NCBI GenBank assembly: GCA_012032065.1
Contig: JAAURV010000016.1
Coordinates: 1 to 21,034 of the forward strand
Direction: 5' to 3'
From: Hyphomicrobiales bacterium
GTDB lineage: Bacteria > Pseudomonadota > Alphaproteobacteria > Rhizobiales > Aestuariivirgaceae
Length of the DNA stretch: 21,034 nt
Shown: in pieces, positions 6,473-15,649 of the stretch
Numbering within the stretch: position 1 is the first letter of the stretch
Layout: the number at the start of each line of letters is the position of its first letter
Notes under the pieces: generated by a model
What the model was told of the DNA's origin: nothing
Database searches by the model: none
The model's input: the letters and a program-made list of their open reading frames with translations, nothing else
Program-made: the position numbers and the translations under genes

Positions 6473-7662
6473 CGGCTGAAGCGGCCTCCCGCAATTTCAC
6501 GATTAATTTTGGCCCACAGCACCCTGCGGCCCATGGTGTTTTGAGGCTGGTTCTTGAGTTAGACGGTGAAGTTGTCACCCGCGTCGACCCGCACATTGGT
6601 CTCCTGCATCGCGGCACCGAGAAGCTGATCGAGTACAAGACCTATCTCCAGGCCGTGCCTTATTTCGACCGCCTCGATTATGTGGCGCCGATAAACCAGG
6701 AGCACGCATTCGCGCTGGCGGTGGAAAGGCTGCTTGGCATCACGGTGCCGAAGCGCGCGCAGTTGATCCGTGTCCTCTATTCCGAGATCGGCAGGCTTCT
6801 GTCGCATCTCTTGAACGTCACTACGCAGGCCATGGACGTGGGCGCGCTGACCCCGCCGCTCTGGGGCTTCGAAGAGCGCGAGAAGTTGATGGTGTTCTAT
6901 GAGCGGGCGTCCGGCTCGCGCATGCATGCGGCCTATGTGCGCCCCGGCGGCGTGCATCAGGATCTGCCGCAGAAGCTCATCGACGATATCGGCCATTTCT
7001 GCGACACCCACGGCAAGGTGCTCGACGATATCGAAGGGCTCTTGACCGAGAACCGCATCTTCAAGCAGCGCAATGTCGATATCGGCGTCGTGTCGCTGGA
7101 GGAGTGTTTCAAGTGGGGCTTCTCGGGCGTCATGGTTCGGGGCTCGGGTGCGGCCTGGGATTTGCGCAAGGCGCAGCCCTATGAGTGTTACTCGGAGATG
7201 GATTTCGATATTCCGATCGGCAAGAACGGCGACAATTACGACCGCTATCTGATCCGCGTGCAGGAAATGCGCGAGAGCCTGAAGATCATGAAGCAGTGCG
7301 TGGCGAAGCTCTCGTCCGAAGAGGGCAGGACGCCAGTAGCTTCGACGGATGGCAAAGTCGTGCCGCCGAAACGCGGCGAGATGAAGCGATCGATGGAAGC
7401 GCTGATCCACCACTTCAAACTTTATACCGAGGGCTACAAGGTGCCGGCGGGCGAGGTTTATGCGGCGGTCGAAGCGCCCAAGGGCGAGTTCGGCGTGTAC
7501 CTCGTGAGCGACGGCTCCAACAAGCCCTACCGCTGCAAGCTGCGCGCACCCGGCTTTGCGCATCTGCAAGCCATGGACTTCATGTGCCGCGGCCACATGC
7601 TGGCGGATGTTTCCGCCGTTTTAGGTTCGTTGGATATCGTGTTTGGCGAGGTGGATCGGTAA
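6469..7662 (+). CDS. nuoD: NADH-quinone oxidoreductase subunit D
   Basis: The 397-residue 49-kDa subunit, evolutionarily related to [NiFe]-hydrogenase large subunits, forming the quinone pocket with NuoB. The opening INFGPQHPAAHGVLRLVLE contains H22, and PYFDRLDYVAP contains Y71; these sit exactly 49 residues apart, as His38 and Tyr87 do in the Thermus homologue, where they contact the quinone head. Hydrogenase-type Ni ligands are absent, as expected. The protein ends GSLDIVFGEVDR. Its last codons form the left copy of a 13-bp direct repeat that recurs before nuoE, marking the place where the next gene was inserted. Confidence 0.98.
   Translation: MTAEAASRNFTINFGPQHPAAHGVLRLVLELDGEVVTRVDPHIGLLHRGTEKLIEYKTYLQAVPYFDRLDYVAPINQEHAFALAVERLLGITVPKRAQLIRVLYSEIGRLLSHLLNVTTQAMDVGALTPPLWGFEEREKLMVFYERASGSRMHAAYVRPGGVHQDLPQKLIDDIGHFCDTHGKVLDDIEGLLTENRIFKQRNVDIGVVSLEECFKWGFSGVMVRGSGAAWDLRKAQPYECYSEMDFDIPIGKNGDNYDRYLIRVQEMRESLKIMKQCVAKLSSEEGRTPVASTDGKVVPPKRGEMKRSMEALIHHFKLYTEGYKVPAGEVYAAVEAPKGEFGVYLVSDGSNKPYRCKLRAPGFAHLQAMDFMCRGHMLADVSAVLGSLDIVFGEVDR
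7648..7660 (+). repeat. Left copy of 13-bp direct repeat flanking the Uma2 gene
   Basis: GAGGTGGATCGGT encodes the final EVDR of NuoD and supplies the GAGG upstream of the Uma2 start. An identical copy lies at 8210-8222. Confidence 0.85.
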
Positions 7663-7663
7663 C

Positions 7664-8224
7664 ATGGCGAGCCGGCCGAAACATAACCTCACGGTGGAGC
7701 AGTTCCTGGAAGCCTATGAGGGCGCTCCGGGCCGATACGAGCTTGTGGAAGGCGAAGTTATAAGGATGGCGGCTGAATCGAACCGCCATTCGCTGATCAA
7801 GGGCAACATCTATTTCGCATTGCGCGAAGCTGTAACGAAGGCAACAACGAATTGCACCGTTATTCCCGATGGCGCGACAATTAGAATCAACTCTACCACG
7901 GCGCGCGAACCCGATGTGTCTGTGCAGTGTGGCGGGAAGCCGGACCTGACGAGCTTATTGCTCGCCAGCCCGACGATAGTGGTCGAGGTTGTCTCGCCGT
8001 CGTCGGAAGGAACGGACGCCAACCGGAAATTGCTGGAGTATTTTTCTGTCCCCAGCATCATGCACTATCTGATCGTCTGGCCGAAGCAGCGCTATTGCTA
8101 TCATCATAAGCGCATCGACGACAACAAGGTACTCACAACGATAGTTCGTTCGGGAATGATTGAATTCGATCCTCCTGGCCTTTCCATTTCCTTCGATAGC
8201 ATTTTCAGTGAGGTGGATCGGTGA
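7664..8224 (+). CDS. Uma2 family (DUF820) PD-(D/E)XK nuclease-fold protein
   Basis: A 186-residue protein of the Uma2/DUF820 family, a restriction-endonuclease-like fold with little known biology and many copies in cyanobacteria and other bacteria. Visible signatures are RYELVEGEVIRM (residues 24-35), the acidic motif REPDV with D84, IVVEVVSPSSEGTDANRKLLEY with E108, D118 and K122, and the later SIMHYLIVWP. The nuclease core residues therefore look intact, but no target is known. It sits between nuoD and nuoE, where complex I operons have no such gene, and by eye it is AT-richer than its neighbours. The ATG at 7664 is two bases after the nuoD stop; its TGA overlaps the nuoE GTG. Its last residues SEVDR copy the NuoD tail GEVDR. 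Confidence 0.87.
   Translation: MASRPKHNLTVEQFLEAYEGAPGRYELVEGEVIRMAAESNRHSLIKGNIYFALREAVTKATTNCTVIPDGATIRINSTTAREPDVSVQCGGKPDLTSLLLASPTIVVEVVSPSSEGTDANRKLLEYFSVPSIMHYLIVWPKQRYCYHHKRIDDNKVLTTIVRSGMIEFDPPGLSISFDSIFSEVDR
8210..8222 (+). repeat. Right copy of 13-bp direct repeat
   Basis: The same GAGGTGGATCGGT as at 7648-7660. Here it forms the last codons of the Uma2 gene and supplies the GAGG (8210-8213) seven bases before the nuoE GTG start. The next bases, GA, would have given nuoD a TGA stop overlapping nuoE in an uninterrupted operon. Confidence 0.85.
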
Positions 8225-9294
8225 GCGTCCGCAGACTTGATCCCGTTCAGCCCGAGAGCTTCGCTTTCAACCGCGATAATCTCTCCTGGGCCAAGGCGAC
8301 CATCAAGAAATATCCGGAAGGCAAGCAGGCCTCCGCGGTGATTCCGCTTTTGTGGCGCGCGCAGGAGCAGAACAAGGGCTGGCTGCCGAAGCCCGCCATG
8401 GAATATGTGGGCGACATGCTGGGTATGTCCTATATCCGCGTTTACGAAGTGGCGACTTTCTACACCATGTTCCAGCTCTCGCCGGTGGGGAAGAAGGCGC
8501 ATATCCAGGTGTGCGGCACGACGCCCTGCATGCTGCGGGGTGCCGAAGACCTGAAGAAGGTGTGCCAGCACAAGATCCATCACGATCCGCATCACCTCTC
8601 GGCCGACGGCAAATTCTCTTGGGAAGAAGTGGAATGCCTCGGCGCATGCGTGAATGCGCCCATGGTGCAGATCTGGAAGGACACCTACGAGGATCTGACG
8701 CCGGAGAGTTTCGAGAAGCTGATCGACGACATCGCGGCGGGACACGAAGTGAAACCTGGGCCGCAGAATGGCCGCCAGTTCTCCGCACCCGAAGGCAAGT
8801 TGACATCGCTCACCGACAAGTCGCTCTATGGCAGAGACCGCACCTACAAGCGCGTTGAAGCTGCGCCACCGCCGCCGGCTCCTGTGGCTGCGGCATCCGC
8901 TGCGCCCAAGGTAGAAGCGCCTGCAAAACCTGTCACGATCGCCGAAACAACTCCTTCAAAACCCAAGCCTGCGAAAGTGGCAGCGGCCAAAGTAGTGAAG
9001 GAAAAACCAGCCGAGCCGAGGCCCGAGCTTTTCAAGAAGCCTCGAACCGGAAAGGGCGACGATCTGAAGCTAGTCTGGGGAGTTGGCCCCGCGCTCGAGA
9101 AGATGCTGAACAAAATGGGCATCTGGCACTTCGACCAGATCGCCTCATGGTCGGCCAAGGAACTCGCTTGGGTGGACGAGCGCCTCGAAGGCTTCAAGGG
9201 CCGCGCCAAGCGCGACGACTGGGTGAAGCAGGCGAAAAAGCTGGCCAAGGGCTGGCGGCCGGACTCGGCCGTCGGCGAAAGGCCGAAGAAGTGA
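8221..9294 (+). CDS. nuoE: NADH-quinone oxidoreductase subunit E with C-terminal extension
   Basis: The 24-kDa subunit of the NADH-oxidising arm, carrying [2Fe-2S] cluster N1a. Ligands are C98 and C103 in VCGTTPCMLRGAE and C139 and C143 in ECLGACVNAPM. The conserved core ends near residue 210. The remaining 147 residues are an Ala/Pro/Lys-rich linker (about 213-276) and a compact domain, about 280-345, with LVWGVGPALEKMLNKMGI and WVDERLEGFKGRAKRDDW. This resembles helix-hairpin-helix-like modules that rhizobial NuoE proteins also carry; its job is unknown. Standard NuoE is about 160-220 residues, so 357 is long. The GTG start overlaps the preceding stop as GTGA. No frame problems. Confidence 0.95.
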   Translation: MSVRRLDPVQPESFAFNRDNLSWAKATIKKYPEGKQASAVIPLLWRAQEQNKGWLPKPAMEYVGDMLGMSYIRVYEVATFYTMFQLSPVGKKAHIQVCGTTPCMLRGAEDLKKVCQHKIHHDPHHLSADGKFSWEEVECLGACVNAPMVQIWKDTYEDLTPESFEKLIDDIAAGHEVKPGPQNGRQFSAPEGKLTSLTDKSLYGRDRTYKRVEAAPPPPAPVAAASAAPKVEAPAKPVTIAETTPSKPKPAKVAAAKVVKEKPAEPRPELFKKPRTGKGDDLKLVWGVGPALEKMLNKMGIWHFDQIASWSAKELAWVDERLEGFKGRAKRDDWVKQAKKLAKGWRPDSAVGERPKK

Positions 9295-9303
9295 GAATGA
9301 ACA

Positions 9304-10606
<1,303 letters not shown>

Positions 10607-10613
10607 GTGAGAA

Positions 10614-11069
10614 ATGCACCTCGCTGAGCTCAACATCGGCAAGTTCAAATATCCAACCTCGGACCCGCGCATGGCCGAGTTCATGGAAAACCTTGATCGC
10701 GTCAACGCCATCGCCGAGCGCTCGCCGGGATTTGTCTGGCGCTTGAAGGGCGACAACAACAATGCCACCGAATTCCGCGTCGGCGATGACATGGCGGTGA
10801 ACCTCTCGGTCTGGGAGGATGCGAAGTCGCTTGAAGCTTACGTGTTCAAGACCGTGCATGTGCAGTTCTACAAGAAGCGCGAGAAATGGTTCGGCCTCAT
10901 GGAGAAACCGCACGTGGTGTTCTGGTGGGTGCCGGAAGGGCATGAACCTTCGCTCGATGAAGCCAACGCAAGGCTCAAGCACTACGAAGCGAACGGCGCA
11001 TCGGACGTTGCCTTCGGTTGGGCCGAGGTGATGGATGCGGAACGCATGACGTCTCCGAGGTGCGCGTGA
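10614..11069 (+). CDS. DUF3291 domain protein inside the nuo operon
   Basis: A 151-residue soluble protein of the DUF3291 family, thought to share the dimeric alpha/beta-barrel fold of antibiotic-biosynthesis monooxygenases. Recognisable family segments are HLAELNIGKFKYPTSDPRMA, NAIAERSPGFVWRLKGDNNN, NLSVWEDAKSLEAYVF and EKPHVVFWWVPEGHEPSL. No catalytic reaction is established for the family and no cofactor site can be read. The start ATG at 10614 lies just after nuoF, with GTGAGTGAG upstream that can act as a weak ribosome-binding site. Same orientation and tight spacing indicate transcription with nuo. No known complex I role. Confidence 0.85.
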   Translation: MHLAELNIGKFKYPTSDPRMAEFMENLDRVNAIAERSPGFVWRLKGDNNNATEFRVGDDMAVNLSVWEDAKSLEAYVFKTVHVQFYKKREKWFGLMEKPHVVFWWVPEGHEPSLDEANARLKHYEANGASDVAFGWAEVMDAERMTSPRCA

Positions 11070-11072
11070 CCC

Positions 11073-11327
11073 ATGTATTTCATGCGCAAAACCTTCGAGC
11101 TTGCGGTCTGCCTCCTAGGCTATTGGCTGGGCCGCGGCGTCGGCGGCTGGGGCGGCGGAATTCTATTGGCATTCGCGGGGCTCTGCGCCTCTTCATGGGG
11201 TTGGGAATGGATCGCGTCCAATGTATTGAAGCGCGAAGAGGATCCGAGCGCGCTCAAGCATTTCGTCTTCGGCGTGGTCTCGTCGGCTCTGGTGCTGGTC
11301 GCGGCCTATCTGTTATGGGGCAAATGA
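11073..11327 (+). CDS. Small hypothetical membrane protein between nuoF and nuoG
   Basis: An 84-residue protein that I do not recognise. It has a glycine-rich hydrophobic stretch (about residues 8-44, probably two short helices, with GRGVGGWGGGILLAFAG), a charged segment KREEDPSALK, and a final hydrophobic helix at about 65-82. Its start is three bases after the DUF3291 stop and its stop is one base before nuoG, which supports a real, coupled gene. Some rhizobial nuo operons also carry a small hypothetical gene at this place; whether this is the same family needs a search. A role as a complex I accessory or assembly factor is only suggested by position. Confidence 0.65.
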   Translation: MYFMRKTFELAVCLLGYWLGRGVGGWGGGILLAFAGLCASSWGWEWIASNVLKREEDPSALKHFVFGVVSSALVLVAAYLLWGK

Positions 11328-11328
11328 G

Positions 11329-13403
11329 ATGCCGAAACTGAAAATCGACGGCGTCGAGCACGACTTCGAAAACGGCACCACGCTGTTGCAGGCTTGCGAA
11401 GTCGCGGGCGCCGAAGTGCCGCGCTTCTGCTATCACGAGCGGCTGTCCATCGCCGGCAACTGCCGCATGTGCCTGGTCGAGGTGAAGGGAACGCCGAAGC
11501 CGCAGGCCTCCTGCGCCATGTCGGTCAATGATCTCCGCCCCGGACCCAATGGCGAGCCGCCGGAAGTCTTCACCAATACCAAACAGGTGAAGAAAGCGCG
11601 CGAAGGCGTGATGGAATTCCTGCTCATCAACCATCCGCTGGATTGCCCGATCTGCGATCAGGGTGGCGAATGCGATCTGCAGGATCAGGCGATGGCCTAT
11701 GGCATTTCCAAGAACCGCTATGCCGAGAACAAGCGCGCGGTCGAGGACAAATATCTGGGGCCTCTGGTCAAGACCGAGATGACCCGCTGCATCCAGTGCA
11801 CCCGCTGCGTCAGGTTTACGGCCGAAGTGGGCGGTGTCGAGGAATTGGGCGCCACCGGCCGTGGCGAGGATATGGAAATCACCACTTATCTCGATAAGGC
11901 GATTTCCTCCGAACTGCAGGGCAATATCATCGATCTCTGCCCGGTTGGCGCGCTGACTTCCGCACCCTACGAATTCAAGGCCCGTCCCTGGGAACTGCGC
12001 AAGACCGAAACCATCGATGCGATGGATGCGGTTGGTTCCAGCATCCGGGTCGATGCGCGTGGCCGCGAAGTGATGCGTATTCTGCCCCGCACCCATGAGG
12101 ACGTGAACGAGGAGTGGATTTCCGACAAGACTCGCTTCGTGTGGGACGGTCTGCGGGCGCAGCGGCTCGACCAGCCCTATATCCGCGAATTCGGTAAACT
12201 GCGCGCGGCAAGCTGGAAGGACGCGTTTGCGCGCATCGCACAAAAGCTGAAAGCCACGAAGCCGGAGCGGACTGCGATCCTGCTTGGCGATCTTGTGGGC
12301 GCGGAAGAAGCGTTCTCGCTGAAGCAGCTCGCAACCGCACTCGGCATCGAGAGCATCGATTGCCGCCAGGATGGAACACCGCTCGGCGAACATGGCGGCC
12401 GCGCCGGCTATCTTTTCAATCTCTGGCATAAGCGGGATCGAGGACGCGGACGCCATTTTGCTGGTCGGCGCCAATCCGCGGCTTGAAGCACCGGTGCTCA
12501 ACGCCCGTATCCGCAAGCGCTATCTGAAGGCGGATGCTCCATCGGCCTCATCGGCGAGAAGGCCGATCTTACCTACAAATATGCCTACATGGGTGCAGGC
12601 CCGGAGAGCCTCTCTCAACTCGTGAACCATGCGCCAGCCAAGGCGATCGGCCGATGATGATCGTAGGGCAGGGCGCTCTTGCGCGGCCGGATGGCGCGGC
12701 AATCCTCGCCATGGCGGCAAAGGCCGCAGCAGCGCTGGGCGTGGTGAAGGACGGCTGGAACGGCTTCAACATTCTGCACACTGCAGCGGGCCGGGTGGGC
12801 GCGCTTGATGTCTGCGCACTGCCGGGAATGAACGGAAAGTCCACGCGCCAGGTTCTCGATGGCGCGGAAGCAGGCGAAATCGAAATGGTGTTCCTCATGG
12901 GCGCCGACGAGATCGATATGAAGCGGCTGGGCCAGGCCTTCGTCGTCTACATCGGAAGCCATGGCGATCGTGGTGCGCACCGGGCCGATGTTGTTCTGCC
13001 GGGCGGCGCCTATACCGAGAAATCGGTCACCTATGTGAACACCGAAGGCCGCCCGCAGATGACGGCGCGGGCCTCCTTCCCGCCGGGCGAGGCGAAGGAG
13101 GATTGGGCGATCCTGCGGGCGCTCTCGGAAGCGCTCGGCCATACGTTGCCTTGGAATACGCTCGAACAGCTTCGCCGCGAGATGTATAGGATTGCACCGC
13201 AGCTCGCAAAACTCGATCAGCGCATCCCCGCCGATCCGGCTGCACTCGAGGAGCTCGCCAAGGGCGAAGGCAGGGCCGAGAGCGAGCCGTTCCGATCGCC
13301 AATCGCCGACTTCTATTTGACCAATCCGATCGCGCGCGCATCCAGGATCATGGCTGAATGCTCGGAACTCAAGACCGGCCGCAAACTTGAGGCTGCCGAA
13401 TGA
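11329..13403 (+). CDS. nuoG: NADH-quinone oxidoreductase subunit G (three frameshifts)
   Basis: The 75-kDa subunit, the main Fe-S carrier of the NADH arm. N-terminal ligands are all visible: [2Fe-2S] N1b at C34, C45, C48 and C62; [4Fe-4S] N5 at H102, C106, C109 and C115; N4 at C154, C157, C160 and C204. The molybdopterin-oxidoreductase-like domain follows. Three single-base changes break it: an extra base near 12421 (repair joins GRAGYLFN to SGISGIEDADAILL), CC for CCC at 12539-12540 (restores KADAPIGLIGEKADLTYKY), and CC for CCC at 12651-12652 (restores IGPMMIVGQGAL). Repaired length is 691 residues, close to rhizobial NuoG. No N7-type extra ligand set is seen. The stop overlaps the racemase start as ATGA. 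Confidence 0.95.
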
Positions 13404-14116
13404 AGACAATCGGCATCATCGGCGGCATGAGCGCGGAATCGACCACGCACTACTATGCCCGCATCAATGCGCAGGTGCGCGAGCGTCTTGGCGGATTGCA
13501 TGCCGCGGAAGTCATCATATGGTCCCTCGATTTCGCCGAAATTGCCGCGATGCAGGAAAAAGGGCTTTGGAAGGAAGCAGGCGTTAGGCTGGTGGACGTG
13601 GCGGTGAGACTGGAACGCGCTGGAGCGGATGTTATTCTGCTGGCCACCAACACGATGCACAAGGTCGCGGATCAGATTACCGCGGCGATCAAGGTTCCGT
13701 TCATCCACATCGCCGATGCGACGGCGGAGAAAATCAAGGCGGGGGGACTCAAGCGGTCGGGCCTGATGGCCACCGCTTATACGATGGAACAGGACTTCTA
13801 TGTGGGCCGTCTGCGCGCCCGCCATGGCCTCGATGTGATCGTTCCGGATGCGGCGGACCGGGCCGAAACCCACCGCATCATCTATGACGAGCTCTGCAAG
13901 GGAATAGTGGCGGAATCTTCCAGGACCGCCTATGAGGCCATTGCGGCGCGGCTGGTGGGCGAAGGCGCCGATTGCCTGATCCTGGGATGCACGGAAGTGG
14001 GGATGCTTCTGAACCAAACCAATGTGAGCGTGCCGGTGTTCGACACCACGCTGATCCACGCGGACCGCGCGGTGGACTTCGCGCTTGGCGGCGAAGCGCG
14101 GATGGCGGCGGAGTGA
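13400..14116 (+). CDS. Aspartate/glutamate racemase family protein (YgeA-like)
   Basis: A 238-residue Asp/Glu racemase-superfamily protein; such enzymes invert amino-acid chirality without a cofactor, using two acid/base residues. It opens KTIGIIGGMSAESTTHYY and contains LLATNTMHKVAD and CLILGCTEVGMLL. The catalytic pair is T83 and C197, the Thr/Cys pair at the same numbers described for E. coli YgeA, an L-aspartate/L-glutamate-specific racemase, instead of the usual Cys/Cys. A function on L-Asp or L-Glu is therefore likely but unproven. It overlaps nuoG by ATGA and ends four bases before nuoH, so it is translated within the operon. Complex I operons normally pass directly from nuoG to nuoH. 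Confidence 0.9.
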   Translation: MKTIGIIGGMSAESTTHYYARINAQVRERLGGLHAAEVIIWSLDFAEIAAMQEKGLWKEAGVRLVDVAVRLERAGADVILLATNTMHKVADQITAAIKVPFIHIADATAEKIKAGGLKRSGLMATAYTMEQDFYVGRLRARHGLDVIVPDAADRAETHRIIYDELCKGIVAESSRTAYEAIAARLVGEGADCLILGCTEVGMLLNQTNVSVPVFDTTLIHADRAVDFALGGEARMAAE

Positions 14117-14120
14117 ACGG

Positions 14121-15155
14121 ATGACGGAAATGCTGTTCACCGTTGGCCTGATCCTGCTGCAAAGCTTGGCGCTCATCGTTTCGTTGCTGATCGTCATTGC
14201 CTATCTGTTGCTTGCCGACCGCAAAGTGTGGGCCGCCGTGCAGATGCGGCGCGGGCCGAACGTTGTTGGGCCTTGGGGCCTGTTCCAGTCCTTCGCCGAT
14301 TTGATCAAGTTCGCGTTGAAGGAGGTCATCATTCCCGATGGCGCAAACAAGGGCGTATTCGTGCTGGCGCCGCTGGTGACTTGCGTGCTGGCGCTCTCTG
14401 CCTGGGCCGTGGTTCCGGTGGCGGAAGGCTGGGCCGTGGCCGACATCAATGTCGGCATTCTCTATCTCTTCGCGCTCTCCTCGCTCGGCGTTTACGGCAT
14501 CATCATGGGCGGCTGGGCGTCGAATTCGAAGTATCCGTTCCTGTCGGCGCTCCGCTCCGCCGCGCAGATGGTGTCCTACGAAGTCTCGATCGGTTTCGTC
14601 ATCATCACCGTTCTGCTCTGCGCCGGCTCGCTGAACCTGACCGAGATCGTGCGATCGCAATCGACCGGGCTCGGCACGATGATCGGACTCCCAAATTCCT
14701 TCCTCGACTGGTATTGGCTGCCGCTGTTGCCGATGTTCATCGTGTTCTTCGTCTCGGCACTCGCCGAAACCAACCGCCCGCCCTTCGATCTCGTGGAAGC
14801 GGAGTCGGAACTCGTCGCTGGCTTCATGGTGGAGTATTCCTCCACGCCCTATCTACTGTTCATGCTCGGCGAATACGTGGCGATCACGCTGATGTGCGCC
14901 ATGACCACGATCCTGTTCCTCGGCGGCTGGCTGCCGATCATCGACATTCCAGTGCTCAACTGGATTCCCGGCGTCATCTGGTTCTTGATCAAGGTGTGCC
15001 TTGTCTTCTTCATGTTCGCCATGGTGAAGGCGATCGTACCGCGCTACCGCTATGATCAGTTGATGCGTCTCGGCTGGAAAGTGTTTCTGCCCTTGTCGCT
15101 GGCCTGGGTCGCGTTGACAGCTGCCGTGTTGGTAACCTTCGGATGGGCGCCATGA
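14121..15155 (+). CDS. nuoH: NADH-quinone oxidoreductase subunit H
   Basis: The 344-residue ND1 homologue, a membrane subunit that forms the quinone entry channel with NuoB and NuoD. Around eight hydrophobic helices are visible. Conserved cytoplasmic loops include LLADRKVWAAVQMRRGPNVV after the first helix, GWASNSKYPFLSALRSAAQM, and the acid-rich ETNRPPFDLVEAESELVAGF, which carries the E-rich loop linked to quinone and proton coupling. VPRYRYDQLMRLGWKVFLPL near the end is also typical. The ATG at 14121 is preferred over an earlier in-frame ATG inside the racemase gene, which would add unrelated residues. Its stop overlaps nuoI as ATGA. No frame problems. Confidence 0.97.
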   Translation: MTEMLFTVGLILLQSLALIVSLLIVIAYLLLADRKVWAAVQMRRGPNVVGPWGLFQSFADLIKFALKEVIIPDGANKGVFVLAPLVTCVLALSAWAVVPVAEGWAVADINVGILYLFALSSLGVYGIIMGGWASNSKYPFLSALRSAAQMVSYEVSIGFVIITVLLCAGSLNLTEIVRSQSTGLGTMIGLPNSFLDWYWLPLLPMFIVFFVSALAETNRPPFDLVEAESELVAGFMVEYSSTPYLLFMLGEYVAITLMCAMTTILFLGGWLPIIDIPVLNWIPGVIWFLIKVCLVFFMFAMVKAIVPRYRYDQLMRLGWKVFLPLSLAWVALTAAVLVTFGWAP

Positions 15156-15639
15156 GACTCGCTCAAGCCACGCGCGCGCTGTTCCTCAAGGAATTCGTTT
15201 CCGCCACGGTGATGGCCATGCGCTACTTCTTTGCGCCCAAGGCCACCATCAATTATCCCTTCGAGAAAGGTCCGCTCTCGCCCCGCTTCCGCGGCGAACA
15301 TGCGCTTCGCCGCTATCCCAACGGCGAAGAGCGCTGCATCGCCTGCAAGCTTTGCGAAGCGATCTGTCCTGCGCAAGCGATCACCATCGAGGCGGGCCCC
15401 GCCGCAATGACGGTACGCGCCGTACCACGCGATACGACATCGACATGGTGAAATGCATCTATTGCGGCTTCTGCCAGGAAGCCTGCCCGGTCGACGCCAT
15501 CGTCGAGGGGCCAAATTTCGAGTTCGCCGCAGAAACCCGCGAGGAGTTGCTCTTCGACAAGGAGAAGCTGCTTGCCAATGGCGACCGCTGGGAGCGGGAA
15601 ATCGCGCGCAACATCGCGCTCGATTCTCCCTATCGCTGA
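15152..15639 (+). CDS. nuoI: NADH-quinone oxidoreductase subunit I (one frameshift)
   Basis: The TYKY subunit, an 8Fe ferredoxin carrying clusters N6a and N6b that passes electrons towards N2. The ligand sets are C62-C65-C68 with C72 (CIACKLCEAICP) and, after repair, C102-C105-C108 with C112 (CIYCGFCQEACP). The frame is broken between them: four C at 15397-15400 should be five, which joins TIEAGP to RRNDGTRRTTRYDIDMVK and yields 162 residues, the standard length. The ATG at 15152 overlaps nuoH. Without repair no product with both clusters could be made, so the break is almost certainly an error. Confidence 0.95.
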
Positions 15640-15649
15640 GGAGGAGAGA

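Noticed and set aside
7648..8222. An insertion sequence at the Uma2 locus
   Set aside because: No transposase and no terminal inverted repeats at the edges; only a direct repeat and a single nuclease-fold gene.
11254..12516. Minus-strand open frame of 420 codons opposite nuoG
   Set aside because: Antisense shadow. The plus strand carries all the NuoG cysteine motifs; nothing recognisable on the minus strand.
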